Assembly: GCA_910575795.1 (NCBI GenBank)
Contig: CAJTGE010000002.1
Location: forward strand, 1-64,000
Source: Clostridiaceae bacterium
Lineage (GTDB): Bacteria; Bacillota; Clostridia; Lachnospirales; Lachnospiraceae
Direction: 5' to 3'
DNA length: 64,000 nt
Every line of letters begins with the position of its first letter. Within the stretch, counting starts at the first letter, position 1. This document shows positions 27,125 through 36,228 of this stretch, in pieces. Below the pieces are notes generated by a model that was given only the letters and a program-made list of their open reading frames with translations, made no database searches and was not told where the DNA came from. The position numbers were made by a program, and so were the translations under genes.

Positions 27125-29332
27125 ATGAGATGTCCCAATTGTAACGTTGAATTACATGCACAGGCAAAATTCTGCCCCAAATGCGGTACGAAGATACCGG
27201 AGGGGCAGGGCGCGGTTTCTGACGCGGAGGGCGTGGTTTCTGAGGTGAAACCGGAGCCGTCTGCGGATACGCAGGCCGCTTTGCCTGCCAGTGAAAAAAC
27301 AGATTCATGTTCTGATACAGGAGAGGAGTCCGGTGATGTACAGGATAACCGGTTTTCCGATCCCGGACCGGAGGATGGGGAGAGTGAGGCCGGGCCGCCC
27401 AAAAAGGCGGGCGGCCGCAGGCTCCTGGCCGGCGGGCTGGCGCTTCTGGCCGCAGCCGGCCTGGGGATAGGCGGAAGCATGTATTATAAGCATGCGCAGG
27501 AGGTAAAACGGAAACAGGAGCTGAAGGAGGAGCTGTCGGTTCTGATCAATGGCCGCGATAACCTGGCGGAGTGGGCGAATCATGAAAAGGAGGAGTTTGT
27601 CCGTTTTCTGCTGACCGATGAGGAGAAGGAACGGCTGAAGGAATACTGGCAGGACGGAAGCGGGCTGGATCCCGAGGATTATGAGAACCAGATTCTGTGG
27701 GTCAGGACAGTCATGGATTATAAGACACAGGTGAAGGGGAGGGCGGACGCGGATGCGATGTCTCTTCTGGAGAGCTTAAAGAGCCAGGATCCGGGCTATG
27801 CGTCGGACGAACAGAAAGAGAAGCTGGCCGATTATGCGAAGGAGATGGAAGAACGGATCTCGGAAGGCGGGTATGGGGAGCTGGAGCCGCTGGCAGAGGA
27901 GTGGAAAAGCTATGCCCTGGCTGCAGCCGAGAAAAAGACAGGCTACCAGGTATCTGTGATGCAGTATGATTTTACGGAATACCCGACGGTGCGCATCTAT
28001 CTGGATGTGCGGGATGAGGCGTCCGGGGGCCTTGTCAAGGAGCTGTCCCCGAACATGTTTTACATATCCGAGCGCGACGCGGGAAACGGGGATTATCTGA
28101 ACAGGGCTGTGCAGAAGGCGGTTCTCATGAATGAAAATGAGCGGTTGAATATCAACCTTCTGGCGGATACCAGCGGCAGCATGGACGGAGGCAATATGGA
28201 TGCGGCAAAGCGGGTGATGTCGAATTTCATAAGCACCGTGCAGTTTTCGGCGGGCGATCAGGTGAAGCTGACGCCGTTTAACAGCGTGATCGACAAGAGC
28301 GGGTATTTTACAGGGGATCCCGGGGTTTTGAATAATATGATCCGCAGCTATGTGCCGGACGGGCAGACAAAGCTGTATGACTCGATTATATACGGCGTTC
28401 AGGATGTGTCCGGACAGGAAGGGGCAAAATGCGTGATCGCATTTACGGACGGCATGGATGTCGGGAGCTACAATTCCGCGCAGGATGTGGTGGATCTGGT
28501 GTCAAGATACCATATACCCGTGTTCATCGTCCGGATCGGCGACAGCTCCACCTCTGCTGAGGACAGTTCGCTGCAGCGGATCGCCCAGGCTTCGGGCGGG
28601 AGCTTCCGGAATCTGTCCCAGTTCAGCTCTGACATGAGCAGTTTTTATGATCAGATCTACCGGCAGTTAAAAGAGTATTATGTGGTGGAGTATGAGGCGG
28701 ACGGGACCATGGGCATTACGCAGGACAAAGAGATTTCCGTTTATATCCAGAATCAGGATCAGGGCGGGGAGACCGTCATGGCGGCTAATGCGGGCAGAGA
28801 GCTGTTTGATTCTTTGCTTGGGAGCTACTTACGGAGCTATATCACGGATATGAATAACCACCGCTATGAGCAGTTGGCGCGGTATGTGGATCCTACGGTG
28901 GCAGCGGACGATACATGGTCCATTCAGTGGCAGATGAAGAAACAGGTGACAGGCGGCTTTTCCAATGTGACGCAGGAAACGCTGATGGAATACCATGTGA
29001 CGGATGTGACTGTGGTAGATGAGAATACGATCCATCTGAGGGCCAGCGAGAGCTATGATGTGCTCTATGACGAGGTATATGGGGATCTGAAAGGCAGCTC
29101 CCGCACCGTGGCGCAGGATGCGCTGGAATACCTGCGCATCCATCAGGGCTATACGGAGCTGAGCGACGAGGCAGAACTCCGGATCTGGGCGGTTGTGACG
29201 CAGATTCCGGAATATGTGCTGAAAAAGGGCGCGGACGGAAAATGGAAGTTTTCTAAATATGCAGGGGATCTGGCGTTGGGTGAAAGACGGAAGGTTTATG
29301 ATGTGGAGGTGACGTGGGATCCGTATTATTAG
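27125..29332 (+). CDS. Zinc-ribbon, single-TM protein with VWA domain
   Basis: 735 residues. The ATG at 27125 is preferred over 27119 because AGGAGG is then 8 bases away. N-terminal zinc ribbon CPNCN ... CPKCG (about 3-25), acidic linker, one TM helix (LLAGGLALLAAAGLGIGGSMYY, about 100-121), then an extracytoplasmic region with a von Willebrand A domain whose MIDAS reads DTSGSMDGGN near residue 348 and FTDGMD further on. The C-terminal 170 residues resemble NTF2-like/TcaA-type membrane-proximal modules. It would bind a protein ligand through a metal ion. Partner unknown; the lipoprotein upstream is a candidate. Confidence 0.75.
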   Translation: MRCPNCNVELHAQAKFCPKCGTKIPEGQGAVSDAEGVVSEVKPEPSADTQAALPASEKTDSCSDTGEESGDVQDNRFSDPGPEDGESEAGPPKKAGGRRLLAGGLALLAAAGLGIGGSMYYKHAQEVKRKQELKEELSVLINGRDNLAEWANHEKEEFVRFLLTDEEKERLKEYWQDGSGLDPEDYENQILWVRTVMDYKTQVKGRADADAMSLLESLKSQDPGYASDEQKEKLADYAKEMEERISEGGYGELEPLAEEWKSYALAAAEKKTGYQVSVMQYDFTEYPTVRIYLDVRDEASGGLVKELSPNMFYISERDAGNGDYLNRAVQKAVLMNENERLNINLLADTSGSMDGGNMDAAKRVMSNFISTVQFSAGDQVKLTPFNSVIDKSGYFTGDPGVLNNMIRSYVPDGQTKLYDSIIYGVQDVSGQEGAKCVIAFTDGMDVGSYNSAQDVVDLVSRYHIPVFIVRIGDSSTSAEDSSLQRIAQASGGSFRNLSQFSSDMSSFYDQIYRQLKEYYVVEYEADGTMGITQDKEISVYIQNQDQGGETVMAANAGRELFDSLLGSYLRSYITDMNNHRYEQLARYVDPTVAADDTWSIQWQMKKQVTGGFSNVTQETLMEYHVTDVTVVDENTIHLRASESYDVLYDEVYGDLKGSSRTVAQDALEYLRIHQGYTELSDEAELRIWAVVTQIPEYVLKKGADGKWKFSKYAGDLALGERRKVYDVEVTWDPYY

Positions 29333-29407
29333 GCGCCCACAGAAGTTATTCCTATGGTACGGCTTTTAGCCGCATGATGCTTTCCGGGCCGGCAGGGGGA
29401 ACAGGTG

Positions 29408-30796
29408 ATGGGACAGAACGCGGAACGTAATACGGCGCATAACACAGCGCAGAGTATAGCTGACAATACGCTACAGAATACAGTACAAAATACAGAGCGG
29501 GATATGGCGGGAGGAAGCCTGGTAAAAACGCTGGCTTCCTTCACGATTCCCCTGATTTTTTCCGGCCTGTTCCAGCAGATCTTTAACTGGGTGGATGCAT
29601 TTATTGTGGGGAATGTCGAAGGGGAGGCGGCCCTGGCGGGAATTGGCGCGGCCGGATCAATTTATAACCTGTTTGTCACAGTAATCGTCGGCTTTACCTC
29701 CGGCGTTTCCGTGATGGCCGCGCAGAAATATGGGAAGGGGGAAAGGGAGGCGCTTACGCGTATCTTATCCTCCTTTGTGATGCTGCTGGGCGCCCTGTTT
29801 TGCACGGCGGCAGGGCTGGGCATGCTGTTTACCGGGCCGGCTCTGCGTCTATTAAATACGCCGGCATCCATCTTTTCAGAGGGAAAGGAATACATGCAGA
29901 TCCTATTTATCGGGATCCCCTTTCTGGCGGTTTATAATACATATTCCGCTGTGCTCAGGGGGATGGGGGACAGCAGGGCTCCGTTTTTCTCGGTCCTTGT
30001 CTGCTCGGGCGTTAATATCGCTCTGGATCTTGTTCTGGTGGCTGTATTCCGGTATGGTTCTGCAGGGGCCGCTGCTGCGACGGCTCTTTCGCAGGCGTCA
30101 ATGGCTGTATTTGTGGCGGCGTACACGTTCCGGCGCTATCCGATGCTGAGGTTTCGCTTTGGACGGGCCGCGCTTGACAGGGCGGCGCTCGTGTCAGGAA
30201 TGAAATTTGGGCTGCCGCCTGCCATCCAATCCGGGACCAGTTCAGTGGGGAATCTGTTCCTGCAGCGGTTTATGAACGGTTTTGGGGAACAAACGGTGGC
30301 GGCAATCACGACCGCTTACCGGATTGATACGGTGATCACACTGCCCATTGTCAACTTCGGCTCCGGAATTGCGACAGTCGTAGCGCAGAACATTGGAGCC
30401 GGGAACCGGGAGCGGGCAGGGAAAGTCTTAAAAACAGGCGCTATTCTCATTGCAGCCGTTTCCCTGTGCCTGACTGCATCCGTCCTGGCGGCAGGCGGGC
30501 CGCTGATCGCCATGTTCGGTCTGAGCGGAGATACGGTCGCGATTGGAACGGCCTTTTTCCGCTCGATCGCGAGCTGCTATGTGGTCTTTGGGCTGGCGAT
30601 GGCCGTGCGCGGGTACCTGGAGGGCGCGGGTGATATGGTGTTTTCCGGAATCGCAGGCCTCTTTGCGCTGGGAGTCCGGATCGCCGCTTCATATGCATTT
30701 GCAGAGCCGTTTGGAAATATGGTGATTGGCTACGCGGAGGCGTTTTCGTGGGCGGTGCTGCTGGTCGTTTATCTGATTCGGTTCTGCCGGAGATAA
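29408..30796 (+). CDS. MATE-family efflux transporter
   Basis: 462 residues with about twelve hydrophobic helices in two halves. The N-terminal MATE pattern appears as KTLASFTIPLIFSGLFQQIFNWVDAFIVGN and ALAGIGAAGSIYNLF; the second half begins GLPPAIQSGTSSVGNLFLQRF. Such proteins export cationic drugs or metabolites using an ion gradient. ATG at 29408 follows GGGGGAACAGG. The first 35 residues are polar (repeated Asn-Thr) and may be a dispensable tail. A terminator lies 30 bases downstream. Confidence 0.9.
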   Translation: MGQNAERNTAHNTAQSIADNTLQNTVQNTERDMAGGSLVKTLASFTIPLIFSGLFQQIFNWVDAFIVGNVEGEAALAGIGAAGSIYNLFVTVIVGFTSGVSVMAAQKYGKGEREALTRILSSFVMLLGALFCTAAGLGMLFTGPALRLLNTPASIFSEGKEYMQILFIGIPFLAVYNTYSAVLRGMGDSRAPFFSVLVCSGVNIALDLVLVAVFRYGSAGAAAATALSQASMAVFVAAYTFRRYPMLRFRFGRAALDRAALVSGMKFGLPPAIQSGTSSVGNLFLQRFMNGFGEQTVAAITTAYRIDTVITLPIVNFGSGIATVVAQNIGAGNRERAGKVLKTGAILIAAVSLCLTASVLAAGGPLIAMFGLSGDTVAIGTAFFRSIASCYVVFGLAMAVRGYLEGAGDMVFSGIAGLFALGVRIAASYAFAEPFGNMVIGYAEAFSWAVLLVVYLIRFCRR

Positions 30797-30825
30797 GGGG
30801 GAATGCGTCTGGGAAATGATATAAA

Positions 30826-30891
30826 AGGACGGCCTTGTCTGACTCCTCTTTCATCCGGATGGAGACAGACCAAGCCGTCCTTTTCACATCA
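30826..30891 (+). terminator. Bidirectional terminator between MATE and feo genes
   Basis: AAAGGACGGCCTTGTCTG pairs with CAGACCAAGCCGTCCTTT across a 24-base loop. It serves the MATE gene on the plus strand and the feo operon on the minus strand. Confidence 0.75.
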
Positions 30892-30896
30892 TTTTA

Positions 30897-31052
30897 TCAG
30901 CGCCCGGGCCGCCGGCCGCATTTGCTGCAGCTTCCGCAGTTTCCGCTGCAATGGCCGCCGTTTTTGCGGGCCTTCCATATCGAGCGGACGGCCAGGCAGC
31001 AGGCGCATATCAGTATTGCGATTACAATTCCATTTCCAAGCCAGGCTGGCAT
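30897..31052 (-). CDS. FeoB-associated Cys-rich membrane protein
   Basis: 51 residues, start ATG with AAAGGAGAAACGCT upstream. One N-terminal membrane helix (GIVIAILICACCLAVRSIW) is followed by HCSGNCGSCSKCG, the CxxxCxxC-type tail of the small protein that commonly sits directly after feoB in Clostridia. It lies 152 bases downstream of feoB in the same direction. The role in iron uptake is presumed from this constant association. Confidence 0.85.
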   Translation of the reverse strand: MPAWLGNGIVIAILICACCLAVRSIWKARKNGGHCSGNCGSCSKCGRRPGR

Positions 31053-31204
31053 AGCGTTTCTCCTTTCTGGCGATATGTATTCCCGGATTTCCCATCCCTG
31101 CCTGTGGGGTGATTTTCCGCCGGATGATCCCAAATTTATCAACGTATGTTCCACGTTATGCCTCATAAATCTGTGCACATCTGACAAAAAATCATCTCAC
31201 AAAA

Positions 31205-33433
31205 TCAGGCGCGATCCGGAGCCGCATAAGAGAGGTTTTGTCTGGCGCCGCCCGGCTGATAGCCTTTTCGCACAAGCATCCATATCAGGGCGGCGAGCAG
31301 GGCGAGTCCTGCCACAGTACCAATGCCGAAGGGAACTTCTCCGGTGATGACGCCTCCTACCTGATATACGATCAGGGAGACGGCATAGGCGAATGCGCAC
31401 ATATAGCCAATCGCAGCAAGCGTCCATTTTGTGTTGTTCATCTCCCGCTTAATTGCTCCCATGGCGGCAAAGCAGGGGGCGCACAGGAGGTTGAAGATCA
31501 TAAAGCTCCAGGCCGTGAGTCCCGTGAAGTCCGCGCGGATCAGGGCCCAGATTTCGTCTCCGGACTCAGACAGCTCGCCGCCATACTGGTAGAGGACGCC
31601 AAAGGTGGAAACCACCTCTTCTTTTGCAACGAGCCCGGTGATGGTGGCAACGGCCGCCTTCCAGGCCCAGCCGCCCGCCCAGCCCAGAGGGGCAAAGACC
31701 CAGGCGATGCTGTTTCCGATGGAGGCCAGAAGGGAGGTATTATTGTCCTCTACCTGGACAAGGCCGCCGTCAGAGATGCCGAAGCCCTGTAAAAACCAGA
31801 GAATGACACTGGAGAGGAGGATAACGGTTCCGGCCCGTTTGATAAAGGACCAGCCGCGTTCCCAGGTGGCGCGGAGCACATTGGAGGCAGACGGAAGGTG
31901 GTAGGCAGGGAGTTCCATGACAAAGGGAGCCGGCTCGCCTGCAAAGGCTTTCAATTTCCTGAGCATGATCCCGGAAATCACGACAGCCCCAATGCCGATG
32001 AAGAATGCGGAGGCCGCCACCAGCGGGGAACCGCCGAATACTGCTCCTGCAAACAGGCCGATGATAGGCATTTTCGCTCCGCAGGGGATGAAGCCTGTGG
32101 TCATAATGGTCATCTTGCGATCCCGATCCTGCTCGATGGTGCGTGACGCCATGATACCCGGCACGCCGCAGCCTGTGGCTACCAGCATGGGGATAAAGCT
32201 TTTGCCGGACAGGCCGAAGCGGCGGAAAATGCGGTCCATGATAAAGGCGATGCGCGCCATATAGCCCACATCCTCCAGGAAGGCCAGAAGGAGGAAGAGA
32301 ACAAGCATCTGCGGCACAAAGCCAAGAACCGCGCCCACGCCGCCCAGGATCCCATCCAGGATCAGTCCATAGAGAACCGTGCCTTCAGCCACATGGAGAA
32401 CGCTTAAGACAGCGGCGGCCGCGCCCGGAACGATTTCGCCGAACAGTACATCATTGGCCCAGTCCGTGCCCATGGTTCCGATGGCGATAGAGGATCCGCC
32501 CATGGCGACGGCATAAACGCAGTACATGACGGCAGCAAAAACCGGCAGAGCCAGTATCCGGTTGGTGACAATGCGGTCGATTTTATCGGAGACGGACAGG
32601 CTGTGGGCCGCCGCCTTCTTTTTCACGGCCTTTTTCACTACACCGGTTATGTAGGTATAGCGCTGACTGGTGATAATACTTTCCGCGTCGTCGTCCAGTT
32701 CCTCTTCGCAGGCCGCGATTCCGGCCTCCAGGCGGGAAGCTTCCCGGGCGTCCAGCTTAAGCTCCTCCAGTACCTTTTTATCGCGTTCAAATACCTTTAC
32801 AGCATACCAGCGCAGATACCGGGAATCAACCGTTCCGGATAATATTTCTTCAATCCCGCGGATGGCGTCTTCCACGCTGCCGGTAAATACCTGCGGCAGC
32901 GGATGTATTTCTCCGGCGTTTTCCGTCTGTCCCGGCGCAGCGGCCGTCTTCGCCGCTTCCACGGCCTTCATGGCCGCTTCCCTGCTTCCCTGACGCTTTA
33001 AAGCGCTCATTTCCACGACCTCGCATCCCAGCTCCCGTCCCAGCGCCGCAAGATCAATCTGAACCCCGTTTTTGCGCGTCAGATCCATCATATTCACAGC
33101 TACCACGACCGGAATCCCCAGCTCGATGAGCTGCGTGGTCAGATACAGGTTGCGTTCAATATTCGTTCCGTCCACGATATTCAGGATTGCGTCCGGTTTC
33201 TGGTTTACGAGATAGTTTCTGGACACAACCTCCTCCAGGGTGTAGGGAGATAAGGAATAGATACCAGGTAAATCCTGGATGACAACCGTCTTATCCCCGA
33301 TGAGGCGTCCCTCCTTTTTTTCTACTGTAACGCCGGGCCAGTTGCCGACATACTGATTGGATCCGGTAAGGCTGTTAAACAGGGTCGTCTTACCGCAGTT
33401 CGGATTACCTGCTAAAGCAATGTTTGTTCCCAT
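31205..33433 (-). CDS. feoB: Ferrous iron transporter B
   Basis: 742 residues. The N-terminal G domain has G1 GNPNCGKTTLF, G3 DLPGIYSL and G4 NMMD; a helical GDI-like part follows (about 170-270). The membrane domain has about eight to ten helices with GCGVPGIMASRTIE and the Gate motifs. It takes up Fe2+ across the membrane with GTP hydrolysis. It is the third gene of feoA-feoA-feoB and is likely repressed by iron through sites upstream of the operon. Length and motifs are normal. Confidence 0.95.
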   Translation of the reverse strand: MGTNIALAGNPNCGKTTLFNSLTGSNQYVGNWPGVTVEKKEGRLIGDKTVVIQDLPGIYSLSPYTLEEVVSRNYLVNQKPDAILNIVDGTNIERNLYLTTQLIELGIPVVVAVNMMDLTRKNGVQIDLAALGRELGCEVVEMSALKRQGSREAAMKAVEAAKTAAAPGQTENAGEIHPLPQVFTGSVEDAIRGIEEILSGTVDSRYLRWYAVKVFERDKKVLEELKLDAREASRLEAGIAACEEELDDDAESIITSQRYTYITGVVKKAVKKKAAAHSLSVSDKIDRIVTNRILALPVFAAVMYCVYAVAMGGSSIAIGTMGTDWANDVLFGEIVPGAAAAVLSVLHVAEGTVLYGLILDGILGGVGAVLGFVPQMLVLFLLLAFLEDVGYMARIAFIMDRIFRRFGLSGKSFIPMLVATGCGVPGIMASRTIEQDRDRKMTIMTTGFIPCGAKMPIIGLFAGAVFGGSPLVAASAFFIGIGAVVISGIMLRKLKAFAGEPAPFVMELPAYHLPSASNVLRATWERGWSFIKRAGTVILLSSVILWFLQGFGISDGGLVQVEDNNTSLLASIGNSIAWVFAPLGWAGGWAWKAAVATITGLVAKEEVVSTFGVLYQYGGELSESGDEIWALIRADFTGLTAWSFMIFNLLCAPCFAAMGAIKREMNNTKWTLAAIGYMCAFAYAVSLIVYQVGGVITGEVPFGIGTVAGLALLAALIWMLVRKGYQPGGARQNLSYAAPDRA

Positions 33434-33455
33434 TTTTGTTTGCTCCTTCTAATTA

Positions 33456-33475
33456 TAGTTAATTACTACTAACTA
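33456..33475. promoter_or_regulatory. Dyad between feoA and feoB
   Basis: TAGTTA and TAACTA arms around 8 bases, in the 107-base gap upstream of feoB. It resembles the palindrome before the first feoA gene and may be an iron-regulator site. Confidence 0.4.
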
Positions 33476-33540
33476 ATGTTTAAAACATATTACCGCCGCA
33501 GCATTGCGCAATGAAAAGCATGCCTTTCCATCACTCAGGC

Positions 33541-33765
33541 TTAAGCCTGTATTTCAACCATTTCTGCATCGGCCTTCCGCACGGATAATTCATACCCGCG
33601 GATGTTCAGCTCCATGGGATCCCCCAGCGGGGCGACCTTGCGCACCAGGATTTCAACACCCTTTGTGATGCCCATATCCATGATGCGGCGTTTAACAGGA
33701 CCTTCGCCGTGCAGCCTCGCCACCGTCACAGTCTCCCCAACCTTTACGTCCCTCAGTGTTCTCAT
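33541..33765 (-). CDS. feoA: FeoA-family protein, second copy
   Basis: 74 residues with an SH3-like fold pattern: VGETVTVARLHGEGPVKRRIMDMGITKGVEI and a final ELSVRKADAEMVEI. FeoA is a small cytoplasmic partner that supports FeoB. It follows the other feoA-like gene by 17 bases and precedes feoB by 107. Two FeoA-like genes in a row are common in Firmicutes. Confidence 0.9.
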   Translation of the reverse strand: MRTLRDVKVGETVTVARLHGEGPVKRRIMDMGITKGVEILVRKVAPLGDPMELNIRGYELSVRKADAEMVEIQA

Positions 33766-33782
33766 ACTGTTCCCTCCCTGTT

Positions 33783-33992
33783 TTAAATCATAATCCGGCT
33801 GGCCATGGCGCGGTCTAACGCGATCCGGCTGTTTTTGACCTGTAAGATCAGATTGCCGGCAATTTCGTTTATAACTGTAATGGTAGTGTCTGCAACAAAG
33901 CCAAGCTCGGCCAGATGCTGGCGGATGTCATCCCTGCCTGTGATACGGCGGATAGTTACCATTTCTCCTGTTTTAGCCATTGATAAAGGCAT
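33783..33992 (-). CDS. feoA: FeoA-family protein, first copy
   Basis: 69 residues: MAKTGEMVTIRRITGRDDIRQHLAELGFVADTTITV and RIALDRAMASRIMI, the FeoA core. Ribosome site AAGGAG upstream. It is the first gene of the iron-uptake operon and the closest to the palindromic operator candidates. An internal Met at residue 5 is an alternative start. Confidence 0.9.
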   Translation of the reverse strand: MPLSMAKTGEMVTIRRITGRDDIRQHLAELGFVADTTITVINEIAGNLILQVKNSRIALDRAMASRIMI

Positions 33993-34019
33993 TGTGTGTA
34001 CTCCTTTCTTACAGGGTTA

Positions 34020-34090
34020 ATTTTAGCTAATAAAAGTTATAAAGAGCTAACTGGTGTGTAAAAAAGTAAGAAGTTAGTTATAACTACTTC
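34020..34090 (-). promoter_or_regulatory. feo operon control region with palindromes
   Basis: A perfect 12-base palindrome TAGTTATAACTA (34075-34086) and a longer imperfect dyad, GTTAATTTTAGCTAA ... AGCTAAC (34019-34052), lie within 100 bases upstream of the first feoA. Paired TTAG/CTAA half-sites suggest a DtxR/MntR-like or Fur-like metal regulator; which one cannot be told. Confidence 0.45.
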
Positions 34091-34296
34091 CGTTAATAGA
34101 ATATATCATATGAGATGTGGTCTGTCAAGAGGGGAAATGTAGATTTGAAGCTGTCTTCGCATTGTCGCCTTTTCCCACCGTATCATGTGATCGGTTCACA
34201 GCAGAAGACATTACTGTGAATTAGCTTGAAATACACATGAAAAGGCGTTACCATATACATACATTCAATCATGGCCGAGCATTTGGAGGAAAAAGT

Positions 34297-35139
34297 ATGG
34301 AGATTACCAGAGCATGCCTGAAACATCATTCCCGCTGTCTGCGCGCCCCGCGCTGCGGCATATTTGGCCCCAATTTACTTAACGCAGCCCGTTGCGCCGC
34401 GTTCAGTTGGCCCAAATCTCCCACAAAGCGGAACGCACATCCGGCAGAAGGCATGTTTCAGACATGCTCCGGGACAAACCGGCCTGTAACAGGCAGAGAT
34501 TTGAAACTCATTGCAGCGGCAGCCATGCTGATCGATCACATTGGCCTGGTTCTTCTGAAAGACAGCGGGCTTTACTGGCCCTGCCGCGCGGTTGGGAGAA
34601 TGTCCTTTCCGCTGTACTGCTTTTTGCTGGCAGAGGGATTTATGTACACAAGGGACAGGAAGAAATACGGAAAGCTGCTTTTGATATTCGCGCTTTTGTC
34701 GGAAATCCCGTTTGATCTGGCCGTTTTTGGGAAAGTCTGGTATGCCGGCAGCCAGAATGTGTATGTGACGCTGTTTCTTGGCGTGTGCATGATGGCGGCT
34801 TTGGAGAGGATGAATGGGAATGAGTGGGAGCGGCTGGCGGCTGTGGGGGTGTTCTGCGCGGCGGCCGAGGCTGTCCGGTGTGATTACGGGGCTGTCGGGA
34901 TGATTCTAATCGGAGGGTTCTATTATGGCCATTGCCGCAGAGAGCCCGCGGGCTGGGCTGTGGCAGGGACGACGGCGCTTTTGCTGTCTCAGTATTATCT
35001 GGGAAGCGGTTTATTGGGCCTTCTCCTCATCCATTTCTACAGTGGGGAGAGGGGGCGGATCCGCTACAAATACGCCTGGTATGGTTTGTATCCGCTGCAC
35101 CTGCTGATCTTATATGGTATGGTTACTGTTCACAGGTAG
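34297..35139 (+). CDS. TraX-family membrane protein with repeat-derived N-terminus
   Basis: 280 residues. The TraX core starts at about residue 65 (GRDLKLIAAAAMLIDHIGLVLL) and has six or more membrane helices (PLYCFLLAEGF, LLLIFALLSEIPFDLAVFG). The ATG at 34297 has GGAGGA 6 bases upstream, but residues 5-57 come from a 156-bp inverted-repeat element (34312-34467) inserted in frame; an ATG at 34453 has a poor ribosome site. Some TraX relatives are acyltransferase-like; function here is unknown. The gene probably lost its own start and uses one ahead of the repeat. Confidence 0.7.
   Translation: MEITRACLKHHSRCLRAPRCGIFGPNLLNAARCAAFSWPKSPTKRNAHPAEGMFQTCSGTNRPVTGRDLKLIAAAAMLIDHIGLVLLKDSGLYWPCRAVGRMSFPLYCFLLAEGFMYTRDRKKYGKLLLIFALLSEIPFDLAVFGKVWYAGSQNVYVTLFLGVCMMAALERMNGNEWERLAAVGVFCAAAEAVRCDYGAVGMILIGGFYYGHCRREPAGWAVAGTTALLLSQYYLGSGLLGLLLIHFYSGERGRIRYKYAWYGLYPLHLLILYGMVTVHR
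34312..34467. repeat. 156-bp element with 15-bp terminal inverted repeats
   Basis: GCATGCCTGAAACAT at the left end and ATGTTTCAGACATGC at the right end are inverted copies with one mismatch. The interior is GC-rich and non-conserved as protein. One end is shared with 23336-23362. It is placed inside the 5' part of the TraX-like gene without breaking the frame. Confidence 0.6.
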
Positions 35140-35145
35140 TATTCC

Positions 35146-35274
35146 GCGAGGTGTTTTTTGTGAGTGAAGCGTAGCGGAAGTCACAGACAGCGGGCCCTCT
35201 TGAGTCAAACCCGGGGCGGCGGCGCCAAACCGCGTTTTTTCGGTTTGTGTGCATCGTGAAGCGTGTTACTGGCC
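35146..35274 (+). repeat. Dispersed intergenic repeat, copy B
   Basis: Same family as 20391-20506 (which is on the other strand). It begins 7 bases after the TraX-like stop codon. It contains AGCGTAGCGGAAGTCACAGA and CGTGAAGCGTGTTACTGG. Confidence 0.75.
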
Positions 35275-35492
35275 GCAGCCCGGCGGGGGGAGTAATATGG
35301 TATGCCGCTTTTTAGGGAATAAGGCTGTCATTTCTTTGCTAAAATGGTATTATTATGGTAAAATAGGGTATCAGGCAATGTTCGATGATTCGCCGGGCGG
35401 CCCTGTGTCCAGATGCAGCGCTGTGCCATGGGGCTGGGGGCTGTCAGTAATACGGCCTGGGGAAATTGATTCAGTATAACGGAGGAAAGGAC
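35275..35492. other. Spacer before FMN reductase gene
   Basis: Together with the repeat this makes a gene-free stretch of 353 bases. AT-rich -10-like sequences (TATTAT, TAAAAT) occur near 35348-35365, but a clear -35 was not found. Nothing else is recognised. Confidence 0.3.
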
Positions 35493-36113
35493 ATGAGCAA
35501 GGTTTTATTAATGAACGGCAGTCCTCATGAAAATGGCTGCACTTATACCGCATTGACAGAGATTGCGGATACATTAGCCGAAAACGGCGTAGAATCAGAG
35601 ATGGTATATCTGGGAAAGCAGCCGGTCGCCGGCTGTATCGCCTGCGGGAAGTGCCGCGAGACGGGGCGGTGCGTTTTTGACGACAAGGTGAATGAGATTC
35701 TGGAAAAGCTGGATGAATACGACGCGGTGATCGTCGGTTCGCCTGTGTATTATGCGGGTCCGGCCGGACAGCTCTGCGCGTTTCTGGATCGGCTGTTTTA
35801 CTGCGGGGGAGGGCGTATGGCCGGGAAACTGGCGGCGGCCGTTGTCTCCTGCCGCCGCGGAGGGGCCAGCGCCGCGTTTGACCGCTTAAACAAGTATTTT
35901 GGCATCAGCAATATGCACATCGTCGGTTCCCAATACTGGAACCAGGTTCATGGCAATGCGCCGGACGAGGTGCGCAGGGATGAAGAAGGACTGCAGACGA
36001 TGCGGACGCTGGCGCAGAATATGGCGTGGCTGCTGAAAAATGCAGAGGCGGGAAAGAAACAGGGAATCACGCCGCCTCAGTATGAGGCCAGAATCGGCAC
36101 GAATTTTATCTGA
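35493..36113 (+). CDS. Flavodoxin-like NAD(P)H-dependent oxidoreductase
   Basis: 206 residues; ATG at 35493 with GGAGGAAAGG upstream. The FMN phosphate loop is LMNGSPHENGCTYTAL, followed by a CIACGKCRETGRCVFDD cysteine motif and GSPVYYAGPAGQLCAFLDRLF. This belongs to the NADPH-dependent FMN reductase / iron-sulfur flavoprotein-like group. The two CxxC-spaced cysteines suggest redox or metal function. The electron acceptor is unknown. Confidence 0.85.
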   Translation: MSKVLLMNGSPHENGCTYTALTEIADTLAENGVESEMVYLGKQPVAGCIACGKCRETGRCVFDDKVNEILEKLDEYDAVIVGSPVYYAGPAGQLCAFLDRLFYCGGGRMAGKLAAAVVSCRRGGASAAFDRLNKYFGISNMHIVGSQYWNQVHGNAPDEVRRDEEGLQTMRTLAQNMAWLLKNAEAGKKQGITPPQYEARIGTNFI

Positions 36114-36228
36114 TTCGGAGAAATGCACAGGGTAACCTGACCTGTTACGATTCAGAACAGATATGCGCAGACAGGGGTGGCCGGGAGACGCTGCCGCGCC
36201 TGTGGAAGCGGCAAAGGAGGAGATGTGT

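Noticed and set aside
30803..31347. Plus-strand ORFs opposite the feo genes
   Set aside because: They span the bidirectional terminator and lie antisense to the Cys-rich small protein and feoB.
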